In this document: one piece after another, positions 26,927-34,575 of the stretch
Layout of the letters: every line of letters begins with the position of its first letter
Position numbering within the stretch: the first letter of the stretch is position 1
DNA from: Pseudomonas frederiksbergensis
GTDB taxonomy: Bacteria > Pseudomonadota > Gammaproteobacteria > Pseudomonadales > Pseudomonadaceae
Direction: 5' to 3'
DNA length: 64,000 nt
Assembly (NCBI RefSeq): GCF_000802155.2
Contig: NZ_JQGJ02000012.1
Span: forward strand, 93,627 to 157,626
The notes under the pieces: model-generated
The model's input: the letters and a program-made list of their open reading frames with translations, nothing else
Told to the model about the DNA's origin: nothing
The model's database searches: none
Position numbers and translations under genes: made by a program

Positions 26927-26957
26927 TCGGGGCCATTCTTGATCAGGGAGCGAACAA

Positions 26958-27302
26958 GTGAGCGAAATTCATCTGGATCTCGACGTGCTCAGTACGTTGA
27001 AGGAAGTCATGGAGGACGGATATCCGGAACTGCTGGATACCTTTCTCAAGGATTCCGAGGCGCGCCTTCGTGTATTGCACGAGGCGAGGGATGCCGAAAT
27101 GCTGAGTGCCACTGCCCATAGCTTCAAAGGCAGCAGCAGCAATATGGGCGCCATCCGCCTCGCCGAGCTGTGCGGTGAGCTGGAGCAGCGTGCCAAGCAG
27201 CCGTCGTTGCGCGGTATCGAAAGCCTGGTCAACGAAATCGATAGTGAGTTCGCACACGTGCGCACCCTTTGCCGGGAGGAGCGCGAGGGCTTTCACTGCT
27301 GA
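26958..27302 (+). CDS. hptB: Histidine phosphotransfer protein HptB
   Basis: 114 residues, one Hpt four-helix domain with the phosphorylated His54 in ATAHSFKGSSSNMGA. GTG start with AGGGAG (26945-26950) 7 bases upstream. In P. aeruginosa HptB receives phosphate from the hybrid kinases PA1611, RetS, ErcS' and SagS and passes it to HsbR. Here the hsbA-hsbR-hptB order is kept but the module lies between fliJ and fliK, whereas in P. aeruginosa it is beside the flgM/flgA region. Confidence 0.92.
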   Translation: MSEIHLDLDVLSTLKEVMEDGYPELLDTFLKDSEARLRVLHEARDAEMLSATAHSFKGSSSNMGAIRLAELCGELEQRAKQPSLRGIESLVNEIDSEFAHVRTLCREEREGFHC

Positions 27303-27321
27303 AATCGTGCCGCCCGGCGCG

Positions 27322-27339
27322 TTGGCCCGTCCCTTGCAT
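27322..27339 (+). promoter_or_regulatory. Sigma-54 promoter of fliK
   Basis: TTGGCCCGTCCCTTGCAT: GG (27324-27325) and GC (27336-27337) are 10 bases apart and the -12 box TTGCA is perfect. It lies 49 bases before the fliK ATG, in the gap after hptB. Confidence 0.75.
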
Positions 27340-27387
27340 TGTCATGTCCGACTGCATCTATGATTCCAGTGCAGCGGAGACCATTTT

Positions 27388-28758
27388 ATGCCCGTTACGC
27401 CAAATACACTGCTCCAGGCCACTGCCCAGGCCAAGCCGCAGGCCGCCGTCAATCCACTGGCAGCAGGCCCGGACGCCGGGAATAAAGCCTCCAGCTTCGC
27501 GCAGGTCTTCGCCAAGCAGGCACCTGTCAAATCACCGACGGTGCCTGAGCCCTCGGCAAAACCGGTGCGCGACAAGACGTCCGATAACACCGTCAAGAAG
27601 GACGCCGACAGTGATACGGCTGCCGCTCCGGAGCCGGCGGTTGCCGATAGCGGCAAACCCTTGCCCGCCGACAAACCGGCTACCGCTGATGGCAAGACGA
27701 CGGATGACGCCAATGGCGAGACGCCTGAAACGCCTGTCGCGGACGCCGCGCCTGTGGATCCGACGCTCGACCCAGCGTTGTTACCAGGCGCTGTGGTTAC
27801 TGATGTCATCGCTGAGGTACAGCCGGCCCCCGTGGCCATCGCGACCGAAGCTCAAGTCACCGCGGCGGTGGCGACTCCCGTTGTTCCGAGCGTGGTAGCC
27901 AATGCCTCGGCGCCCGTGACTGATCCGGAGTTCGACCCACAGGCCGATCCGCTCGATGCATTGCCGGCGTTGCGGTTGGCGATGGAGCAGAGTGGTCATG
28001 TGTCCGCTTCCAGCCAGGCACAGCCGAAGGCCGCTGCTCCCGCGTCTCTCGATGGCGAGCCAACGTCGGCCCAGACTTTTGCCGCCGGTATGGCGAACAT
28101 GCTCACCGTGCAGGCCGACCAGGACAGCACCGGTGCTGGCAGCCAGGGTGGTGACAAGGCGTTCAGTGGCCTGATCAGCGAAGGCCTCAAGGATTTGACG
28201 GCCGCTTCCAGCGATACCCGCGTGGACGACTTTGCCAATCGCCTGGCGGCACTGACCCAGGCCGCCACGCCGAAAACCGCCAACGCGGTACCGGTCAACC
28301 AGCCCATCGCCATGAACCAGAGCGGCTGGACCGAGGAAGTGGTCAACCGGGTGATGTACTTGTCGAGCGCCAATCTAAAGGCGGCCGATATCCAGTTGCA
28401 ACCGGCCGAACTCGGGCGCCTGGATATCCGGGTGAACATGATTCCGGACCAACAGACCCAGGTCACCTTCATGAGCGCCCACTCAGGCGTGCGCGAAGCC
28501 CTCGAAGGCCAGATGCATCGCCTGCGCGATAGCTTCGCCCAGCAGGGCATGGGGCAGGTCGATGTGAGCGTCTCGGATCAATCCCGTGGCTCGCAGAACC
28601 AGGACCAGCAAGCCCAGCAGCAGGCACAGGCTGGGCGCACCACGTCCTCCGGCGGGCGAGTGGATTCGGTGGATGAAGACGTGCCGGCCAGCGTTGCCGA
28701 CGTGGCGGCCAGCACCACCAGCGTGATTGGCACCAGCGCGGTCGACTTCTACGCCTGA
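27388..28758 (+). CDS. fliK: Flagellar hook-length control protein FliK
   Basis: 456 residues. The N-terminal two thirds are low complexity (Ala/Pro/Val/Thr/Asp-rich), as expected for the molecular-ruler part. The C-terminal domain (about 305-400) holds the conserved switch region: WTEEVVNRVMYLSSANLKAADIQL, then QPAELGRLDIRVNM and SAHSGVREALEGQMHRLRDSF. FliK is exported intermittently during hook growth, measures it, and flips FlhB from hook-type to filament-type export. A Gln/Ser-rich tail follows. It is preceded by its own sigma-54 promoter and followed by a REP pair. Confidence 0.94.
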   Translation: MPVTPNTLLQATAQAKPQAAVNPLAAGPDAGNKASSFAQVFAKQAPVKSPTVPEPSAKPVRDKTSDNTVKKDADSDTAAAPEPAVADSGKPLPADKPATADGKTTDDANGETPETPVADAAPVDPTLDPALLPGAVVTDVIAEVQPAPVAIATEAQVTAAVATPVVPSVVANASAPVTDPEFDPQADPLDALPALRLAMEQSGHVSASSQAQPKAAAPASLDGEPTSAQTFAAGMANMLTVQADQDSTGAGSQGGDKAFSGLISEGLKDLTAASSDTRVDDFANRLAALTQAATPKTANAVPVNQPIAMNQSGWTEEVVNRVMYLSSANLKAADIQLQPAELGRLDIRVNMIPDQQTQVTFMSAHSGVREALEGQMHRLRDSFAQQGMGQVDVSVSDQSRGSQNQDQQAQQQAQAGRTTSSGGRVDSVDEDVPASVADVAASTTSVIGTSAVDFYA

Positions 28759-28775
28759 TTCAACGCAACAAACCC

Positions 28776-28864
28776 TGTGGGAGCGGGCTTGCTCGCGAAG
28801 GCAGTGTGTCAGTTAACATTAATTTGACTGACACACCGCGTTCGCGAGCAGGCCCGCTCCCACA
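28776..28864. repeat. REP inverted pair (BIME-like) after fliK
   Basis: TGTGGGAGCGGGCTTGCTCG and its inverted copy GCGAGCAGGCCCGCTCCCAC enclose an inner inverted repeat (GTGTCAGT with ACTGACAC). This is the second REP family of the window, also seen at 34426-34451 and 48978-49001. It can form a long cruciform and may stabilise or end the fliK message. Confidence 0.78.
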
Positions 28865-28921
28865 CTGGTTTCTGCGGTCCTGAAGATTGCGTCACCTCGC
28901 TATTCCAGGCTCGGACACTTC

Positions 28922-28937
28922 TGGCATAACACTTGCT
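28922..28937 (+). promoter_or_regulatory. Sigma-54 promoter of the fliLMNOPQR-flhB operon
   Basis: TGGCATAACACTTGCT: GG (28923-28924) and GC (28935-28936) are 10 bases apart; one mismatch to TGGCAC-N5-TTGC. It is 52 bases before the fliL ATG. Confidence 0.88.
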
Positions 28938-28988
28938 CCTGCCTAGCCATGCAACAGTGAACCCCCCGATTAGTGACGGATTATTGGC

Positions 28989-29492
28989 ATGGCGAAGAGC
29001 GAAGCAGCAGCTGTAAAAGACCCCGCAACCAAAGGCAAACTCAAGATGATCATTCTGATCGTGGTGGGCTTGCTCCTGGCAGTGGGTGTGTCTGTGGGGG
29101 CGACCTGGTATTTCATGCACAGCGCCCAAAGCAAGCCGGCAGAAGTGGTGGAAGCGGCCCCGGTGGGTAAGCAGCCCGCGATTTTCGAACCCATGGCGCC
29201 TGCCTTCGTCGCCAACTACACCGTGAACGGTCGTCAACGCTACATGCAGGTCAGCATTACTTTGCAGGGCCGCAACCAAGCAGATCTGGAAGCGCTGCGC
29301 GTGCACATGCCGCTGATTCGCAATAATCTGGTCATGCTCTTTTCTGGACAGAATTTCGACACCCTGGCCACTCCGGTCGGCCAGGAAATGCTGCGTCAGA
29401 AAGCCACGGCCAGCGTGCAGGAAGTGGCCCAGAAAGAACTCGGCAAAGTGGTGATCGAACAGTTGCTCTTCACTAACTTCGTATTGCAGTAG
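28989..29492 (+). CDS. fliL: Flagellar basal body-associated protein FliL
   Basis: 167 residues: short cytoplasmic N-tail, one membrane segment (KMIILIVVGLLLAVGVSVGA, about 19-38), then a periplasmic FliL domain (YTVNGRQRYMQVSITLQGRN to the C-terminal IEQLLFTNFVLQ). FliL forms a ring round the stator units and supports torque at high load. First gene of the sigma-54 operon, with 9 bases to fliM. Confidence 0.96.
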   Translation: MAKSEAAAVKDPATKGKLKMIILIVVGLLLAVGVSVGATWYFMHSAQSKPAEVVEAAPVGKQPAIFEPMAPAFVANYTVNGRQRYMQVSITLQGRNQADLEALRVHMPLIRNNLVMLFSGQNFDTLATPVGQEMLRQKATASVQEVAQKELGKVVIEQLLFTNFVLQ

Positions 29493-29501
29493 GAACACGA
29501 C

Positions 29502-30470
29502 ATGGCCGTGCAGGACTTGTTGTCCCAGGACGAAATCGACGCGCTGTTGCATGGTGTCGACGACGGCCTGGTGCAGACCGAAAACGCTGCTGAACCGGGC
29601 AGCGTCAAAAGCTACGACCTGACCAGCCAGGATCGCATCGTTCGCGGACGCATGCCGACCCTGGAAATGATCAACGAGCGTTTTGCCCGATACACCCGTA
29701 TCAGCATGTTCAACATGCTGCGCCGCTCGGCCGACGTGGCCGTCGGTGGCGTGCAGGTGATGAAGTTTGGTGAATACGTTCACTCTCTGTACGTGCCCAC
29801 CAGTCTCAACCTGGTGAAGATCAAGCCGCTGCGCGGCACGGCGCTGTTCATCCTCGACGCCAAGCTGGTGTTCAAGTTGGTGGACAACTTCTTCGGCGGT
29901 GACGGTCGCCACGCCAAGATCGAGGGGCGCGAATTCACACCGACCGAACTGCGTGTGGTGCGCATGGTGCTGGAGCAGGCCTTCGTCGATTTGAAGGAAG
30001 CCTGGCAGGCGATCATGGAAGTGAACTTCGAGTACATCAACTCGGAGGTGAACCCGGCGATGGCCAACATCGTCGGCCCGAGCGAAGCCATTGTCGTCTC
30101 GACGTTCCATATCGAGCTGGACGGTGGCGGCGGCGACCTCCACGTGACCATGCCGTATTCGATGATCGAGCCGGTGCGCGAAATGCTCGACGCCGGTTTC
30201 CAGTCGGACCTCGACGATCAGGACGAACGCTGGATCAACGCCTTGCGCCAGGACGTGCTGGATGTCGACGTGCCAATCGGTGCGACGGTCGCCCGGCGCC
30301 AGCTGCGACTGCGGGACATCCTGCACATGCAGCCAGGGGACATCATCCCCGTCGAGATGCCGGAAGACATGATCATGCGCGCCAATGGCGTGCCGGCCTT
30401 CAAGGTCAAGATGGGCTCTCACAAAGGCAACCTGGCGTTGCAGGTGATCGAGCCGATCGAACGCCGCTGA
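29502..30470 (+). CDS. fliM: Flagellar motor switch protein FliM
   Basis: 322 residues. The N-terminal CheY-P docking peptide is intact (DLLSQDEIDALLHG, residues 5-18). The middle CheC-like domain contains MKFGEYVHSLYVPTSLNL and VDNFFGGDGRH, and the C-terminal SpoA domain (about 240-320) ends in LALQVIEPIERR. FliM sits in the C-ring and passes the CheY-P signal to FliG. It is followed by a 56-base gap before fliN. Confidence 0.98.
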   Translation: MAVQDLLSQDEIDALLHGVDDGLVQTENAAEPGSVKSYDLTSQDRIVRGRMPTLEMINERFARYTRISMFNMLRRSADVAVGGVQVMKFGEYVHSLYVPTSLNLVKIKPLRGTALFILDAKLVFKLVDNFFGGDGRHAKIEGREFTPTELRVVRMVLEQAFVDLKEAWQAIMEVNFEYINSEVNPAMANIVGPSEAIVVSTFHIELDGGGGDLHVTMPYSMIEPVREMLDAGFQSDLDDQDERWINALRQDVLDVDVPIGATVARRQLRLRDILHMQPGDIIPVEMPEDMIMRANGVPAFKVKMGSHKGNLALQVIEPIERR

Positions 30471-30526
30471 GCGGTGTCAACTTCTTAAGTTTTGGTTTTT
30501 AACTGATTTTTGCCCGCCGAGGAAAC

Positions 30527-30988
30527 ATGATGGCTGACGATATGAATACCCAGGATGACCAGGCGCTGGCCGATGAATGGGCTGCGGCCCTGGAAGAAAC
30601 CGGCGATGCCGGGCAGGCTGACATCGATGCATTGCTGGCGGCCGACACTGGTAATCACGCTTCCAACCGTCTGCAGATGGAAGAGTTCGGCAGCGTGCCG
30701 AAAAGCAACGAACAAGTGACCCTCGATGGTCCCAACCTTGACGTGATCCTCGACATCCCGGTGTCGATTTCCATGGAAGTTGGCAGCACCGATATCAACA
30801 TCCGCAACCTGCTGCAGCTCAACCAGGGCTCGGTGATCGAGCTGGATCGCCTCGCCGGTGAGCCGCTGGATGTGCTGGTCAACGGCACCCTGATCGCCCA
30901 TGGCGAAGTGGTGGTGGTCAACGAGAAGTTCGGCATTCGCCTGACGGACGTGATCAGCCCGAGCGAACGCATCAAGAAGCTGCGCTGA
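30527..30988 (+). CDS. fliN: Flagellar motor switch protein FliN
   Basis: 153 residues: an acidic, variable N-terminal half and a C-terminal SpoA domain (about 65-150: LDVILDIPVSISMEVGSTDI, LNQGSVIELDRLAGEPLDVLVNG, GIRLTDVISPSERIKKLR). FliN forms the lower C-ring and docks FliH. AGGAAA precedes a double ATG (30527 and 30530); the first is taken. The stop is directly followed by the fliO ATG. Confidence 0.97.
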   Translation: MMADDMNTQDDQALADEWAAALEETGDAGQADIDALLAADTGNHASNRLQMEEFGSVPKSNEQVTLDGPNLDVILDIPVSISMEVGSTDINIRNLLQLNQGSVIELDRLAGEPLDVLVNGTLIAHGEVVVVNEKFGIRLTDVISPSERIKKLR

Positions 30989-31426
30989 ATGAAAGGCTTT
31001 ATCGCCGCAGCCTTGATGCTGCCGTTCAGCGTGTTGGCTGCCGAGCCGGTGGCCACTGCGGCCGTTGCGCCGGCGAGTGGCAGCGGCGTGGCCGGGCAGT
31101 TGGCGCAACTGGTGCTGGGCCTGCTGGTCGTGCTCGGGTTGATTTTTTTCCTGGCGTGGATGCTGCGGCGGGTGCAGCAGGCGGGGCCTGCCGGTAAAGG
31201 GCAGGTCATCGACATCGTCGGTTCACGCGCGCTGGGCCCGCGTGATCGGCTGGTGCTGGTGCAGGTCGGCAACGAGCAGATCCTGCTTGGCCTGAGCCCT
31301 GGCAGCATCACTGCATTGCATGTCCTCAAGGAGCCGGTGCAGGTGCCCACCACCGAGCAGGCCACGCCCGAGTTTGCCCAACGGCTCATGGAACTGCTGG
31401 GAAAAGACCAAAAGGATAAAAAGTAA
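30989..31426 (+). CDS. fliO: Flagellar export protein FliO
   Basis: 145 residues: signal-like N-terminus (MKGFIAAALMLPFSVLAAEP), one strong membrane segment (LVLGLLVVLGLIFFLAWMLRRV, about 46-67) and a cytoplasmic FliO domain (GKGQVIDIVGSRALGPRDRLVLVQVGNEQILLGLSPGSI, markers at its two ends). FliO helps assemble the FliP ring of the export gate. It begins right after the fliN stop and shares one base with fliP (TAATG). Confidence 0.94.
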   Translation: MKGFIAAALMLPFSVLAAEPVATAAVAPASGSGVAGQLAQLVLGLLVVLGLIFFLAWMLRRVQQAGPAGKGQVIDIVGSRALGPRDRLVLVQVGNEQILLGLSPGSITALHVLKEPVQVPTTEQATPEFAQRLMELLGKDQKDKK

Positions 31427-32175
31427 TGCCGTTGCGCATTCTGTTGGCGTTGGCCCTGATGCTGGCCGCGCCGCTGGCGTTCTCCGCCGACCCGCTGTCG
31501 ATCCCCGCGATTACCTTGGGCACCAACGCCGAAGGCGCACAGGAATACTCGGTCAGCTTGCAGATCCTGCTGATCATGACCGCGCTGAGCTTCATCCCGG
31601 CGTTCGTCATGCTGATGACCAGTTTCACTCGGATCATCATCGTCTTCTCGATCCTGCGCCAGGCCCTCGGCCTGCAACAGACGCCATCGAACCAGATCCT
31701 CACCGGCATGGCACTGTTCCTGACCCTGTTCATCATGGCGCCGGTGTTCGACCGGGTGAACCAGGATGCGCTGCAACCCTATCTGGCGGAAACCCTCAGC
31801 GCCCAGGATGCGGTAGCGAGGGCCCAGGTGCCGATCAAGGATTTCATGCTCGCCCAGACTCGCAGCAGCGACCTGGAGCTGTTCATGCGCCTGTCCAAGC
31901 GCACCGACATCGCCAGCCCCGACCAGGCGCCGTTGACTATCCTGGTACCGGCGTTCGTGACCTCTGAACTCAAGACCGCGTTCCAGATCGGTTTCATGAT
32001 TTTCATCCCGTTCCTGATCATCGACCTGGTGGTCGCCAGTATCCTCATGGCCATGGGTATGATGATGCTGTCGCCGCTGATCATTTCCTTGCCGTTCAAG
32101 ATCATGTTGTTCGTTTTGGTGGATGGCTGGGCGTTGATCATCGGCACCCTGGCGGGCAGTTTCGGCGGTGTTTAG
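31426..32175 (+). CDS. fliP: Flagellar type III export gate protein FliP
   Basis: 249 residues with a cleavable signal peptide (MPLRILLALALMLAAPLAFSA), then the FliP signature LLIMTALSFIPAFVMLMTSFTRIIIVFSILRQALG (conserved stretch near 45-80), GMALFLTLFIMAPVF and FQIGFMIFIPFLIIDLVVASILMAMGM (both marking membrane helices). Five FliP with FliQ and FliR form the pore of the export gate. It overlaps fliO by one base. Confidence 0.98.
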   Translation: MPLRILLALALMLAAPLAFSADPLSIPAITLGTNAEGAQEYSVSLQILLIMTALSFIPAFVMLMTSFTRIIIVFSILRQALGLQQTPSNQILTGMALFLTLFIMAPVFDRVNQDALQPYLAETLSAQDAVARAQVPIKDFMLAQTRSSDLELFMRLSKRTDIASPDQAPLTILVPAFVTSELKTAFQIGFMIFIPFLIIDLVVASILMAMGMMMLSPLIISLPFKIMLFVLVDGWALIIGTLAGSFGGV

Positions 32176-32198
32176 ACCACTTGCGCGGGTAGCACGAT

Positions 32199-32468
32199 AT
32201 GACGCCTGAAGTAGCGGTAGACCTGTTCCGCGAGGCCCTGTGGCTGACCACCGTGATGGTGGCCATCCTGGTGATCCCGAGCCTGCTGGTGGGCTTGCTG
32301 GTAGCGATGTTCCAGGCCGCCACGCAGATCAACGAACAGACCTTGAGTTTCCTGCCGCGCCTGCTGGTGATGCTGGTGACGCTGATTGTTGCCGGTCCCT
32401 GGCTGGTGCAAACCTTCATGGAATACATCCTGCAGTTGTACGGCAGTATTCCGCAGTTGATCGGTTGA
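32199..32468 (+). CDS. fliQ: Flagellar type III export gate protein FliQ
   Basis: 89 residues, two membrane helices (LWLTTVMVAILVIPSLLVGLL and LLVMLVTLIVAGPWLVQTFME) with the conserved link QAATQINEQTLSFLP. FliQ packs on the outside of the FliP-FliR helix. The start ATG has only a weak purine tract upstream; 23 bases separate it from fliP. Confidence 0.97.
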   Translation: MTPEVAVDLFREALWLTTVMVAILVIPSLLVGLLVAMFQAATQINEQTLSFLPRLLVMLVTLIVAGPWLVQTFMEYILQLYGSIPQLIG

Positions 32469-32472
32469 CCTG

Positions 32473-33255
32473 ATGTCGATGCTGGCGCTGACGGACACCC
32501 AGATCAGTACTTGGGTGGCGTCGTTCATCCTGCCGTTGTTTCGTGTCACCGCGGTGCTGATGAGCATGCCGGTCTTCGGCACGACCCTGGTGCCGGGGCG
32601 CGTGCGTTTGTATCTGGCCCTGGCAATCACCGTGGTCATCGCTCCCGGGCTGCCGCCGATGCCGCCGGTCAACGCCCTTGACCTCAGCGCGCTGATGCTA
32701 GTGGCCGAGCAGATTCTCATCGGTGCCCTGATGGGGTTTTCGTTGCAGCTGTTCTTCCAGGCATTCGTGGTGGCCGGGCAGATCATTTCGATTCAGATGG
32801 GCATGGCCTTCGCCTCCATGATCGATCCTACCAACGGCGTCAACACTGCTGTCATCGGGCAATTCCTGACGATGTTGGTGACGTTGTTGTTCTTGGCCAT
32901 GAATGGGCATTTGGTGGTGTTCGAGGTGCTGACCGAGAGCTTCACGACCATGCCGGTGGGCAGTGCGATGCTGATCAATCACTTCTGGGACATTGCCGGC
33001 AAGCTCGGCTGGGTCCTGGGGGCGGCGATGCTGCTGGTACTGCCAGCGATCACGGCCCTGTTGGTGGTCAACATTGCGTTTGGCGTGATGACTCGGGCGG
33101 CACCGCAACTGAACATCTTCTCCATCGGCTTCCCGCTGACCCTGGTGCTGGGCATGGTGATTTTCTGGATCACCATGGGGGATATTCTTAACCAGTACCA
33201 GCCGTTGGCCACCCAGGCCTTGCAGCTGTTGCGCGACATGGCACAGGCACGCTGA
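32473..33255 (+). CDS. fliR: Flagellar type III export gate protein FliR
   Basis: 260 residues, about six membrane helices; family landmarks are FILPLFRVTAVLMSMPVFG, VAEQILIGALMGFSLQLFFQAFVVAGQ (start of the conserved block) and RAAPQLNIFSIGFPLTLVLG. FliR completes the export gate as its single-copy subunit. Four bases follow the fliQ stop; three bases lead to flhB. Confidence 0.97.
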   Translation: MSMLALTDTQISTWVASFILPLFRVTAVLMSMPVFGTTLVPGRVRLYLALAITVVIAPGLPPMPPVNALDLSALMLVAEQILIGALMGFSLQLFFQAFVVAGQIISIQMGMAFASMIDPTNGVNTAVIGQFLTMLVTLLFLAMNGHLVVFEVLTESFTTMPVGSAMLINHFWDIAGKLGWVLGAAMLLVLPAITALLVVNIAFGVMTRAAPQLNIFSIGFPLTLVLGMVIFWITMGDILNQYQPLATQALQLLRDMAQAR

Positions 33256-33258
33256 ACC

Positions 33259-34395
33259 ATGGCCGAGAGCGAGAGTGGTCAGGACAAGACAGAAGATCCC
33301 ACGGAGAAACGCAAGAAGGAATCCCGGGACAAGGGGGAAATTGCGCGCTCCAAGGAGCTCAATACCCTTGCAATCATGCTGGCGGGCGCTGGCGGGCTGC
33401 TGATCTATGGCGGCGGGCTGGCGTTGGATCTGCTGGAAATCATGCGCCTGAATTTTTCGCTGCCGCGCGAAGTGCTGCTGAGTCCTGGCGCCATGGCTCA
33501 GTACCTGCTGCATTCCGGCAAGATCGCAATTATTTCAATGCAGCCGATACTGATATTTTTGCTGCTGGCTGCTTTCCTCGGGCCAATTTCCTTGGGGGGA
33601 TGGTTGTTCTCCGGCAAGACCATGGCTCCGAAATTCAGTCGAATGAATCCTGCGGCTGGCCTCAAGCGGATGTTCTCCACCACTGCGGTGATGGAGCTGC
33701 TGAAGGCGCTGGGGAAGTTCCTGCTGGTGCTGTTCGTCGCGCTGACGGTGCTGCAAGCCGATATCGACGACCTGCTGCGCATCGCCCACGAGCCGCTTGA
33801 GCAAGCCATTGTCCACAGCGTGCAGCTGGTGGGCTGGAGTACCTTGTGGATGGCGTGCGGGCTGATTCTCATCGCCGCCATCGACGTGCCGATCCAGCTC
33901 TATCAGAGCAAGCAGAAGCTGATGATGACCAAACAGGAAGTGCGCGATGAGTACAAGGACTCGGAGGGCAAGCCGGAGGTCAAGCAGCGGATCCGCCAGT
34001 TGCAGCGCGAGGTCTCCCAGCGGCGGATGATGGCGGCGATTCCCGACGCCGACGTGGTCATCACCAACCCGACGCACTATGCCGTCGCGCTCAAGTACGA
34101 TCCCGACAAAGGCAACGCACCGGTCCTGCTGGCCAAGGGCAGCGATTTCCTGGCGCTGAAGATTCGCGAGATCGCCGTCGCCAACGAAGTGATGCTGCTC
34201 GAATCCCCGGCCTTGGCGCGGTCGATCTACTACTCCACCGAACTGGACCAGGAAATCCCGGGTGGCCTGTACCTGGCCGTGGCCCAGGTGCTGGCCTACG
34301 TCTACCAGATCCGCCAGCACCGCGCGGGCAAGGGCAAGCGTCCGGAGCCGCTCAAGGATCTGCCGATCCCGCCGGATCTGCGCCGCGATTCCTGA
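33259..34395 (+). CDS. flhB: Flagellar export switch protein FlhB
   Basis: 378 residues. N-terminal export-type leader (DKTEDPTEKRKKESRDKGEIARSKEL region), four membrane helices (about 33-215), then the cytoplasmic domain with the autocleavage site NPTH at 270-273 (VVITNPTHYAVALKYD). Cleavage between Asn and Pro, together with FliK, changes export from rod/hook to filament substrates. Last gene of the fliL operon. The stop is embedded in a three-fold repeat of GATTCCT (34387-34407). Confidence 0.97.
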   Translation: MAESESGQDKTEDPTEKRKKESRDKGEIARSKELNTLAIMLAGAGGLLIYGGGLALDLLEIMRLNFSLPREVLLSPGAMAQYLLHSGKIAIISMQPILIFLLLAAFLGPISLGGWLFSGKTMAPKFSRMNPAAGLKRMFSTTAVMELLKALGKFLLVLFVALTVLQADIDDLLRIAHEPLEQAIVHSVQLVGWSTLWMACGLILIAAIDVPIQLYQSKQKLMMTKQEVRDEYKDSEGKPEVKQRIRQLQREVSQRRMMAAIPDADVVITNPTHYAVALKYDPDKGNAPVLLAKGSDFLALKIREIAVANEVMLLESPALARSIYYSTELDQEIPGGLYLAVAQVLAYVYQIRQHRAGKGKRPEPLKDLPIPPDLRRDS

Positions 34396-34425
34396 TTCCT
34401 GATTCCTGCTGGCACAAAGACCGAG

Positions 34426-34451
34426 GTGGGAGCGAGCGGGCTCGCCCCCAC
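34426..34451. repeat. Single REP-like hairpin between flhB and flhA
   Basis: GTGGGAGCGAGCGGGCTCGC followed by CCCCAC is an imperfect palindrome of the same core as 28776-28864. It lies 30 bases after the flhB stop and is not followed by Ts, so terminator action is doubtful. Confidence 0.6.
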
Positions 34452-34497
34452 AGGATGGATGTGCGCCAAGGCGCTCTGTTCAAGTCTTCCGCAAAAG

Positions 34498-34515
34498 TTG
34501 GAAAGCTTCTTGCAA
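34498..34515 (+). promoter_or_regulatory. Sigma-54 promoter of flhA
   Basis: TTGGAAAGCTTCTTGCAATA region: GG (34500-34501) and GC (34512-34513) are 10 bases apart with a perfect TTGCA -12 box; the -24 box (TTGGAA) deviates at its end. It is 61 bases before the flhA start. Confidence 0.72.
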
Positions 34516-34575
34516 TACCCCGTCTGCGCCCCTTCTGGGCGTCAAAAGTTTGCTTCACAGGAACGGGGAATATTG

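Noticed and set aside
34387..34407. Three copies of GATTCCT as a slipped-strand tract at the flhB stop
   Set aside because: Copies lie at and after the stop codon, so length changes would scarcely alter the protein; noted only as a short repeat.
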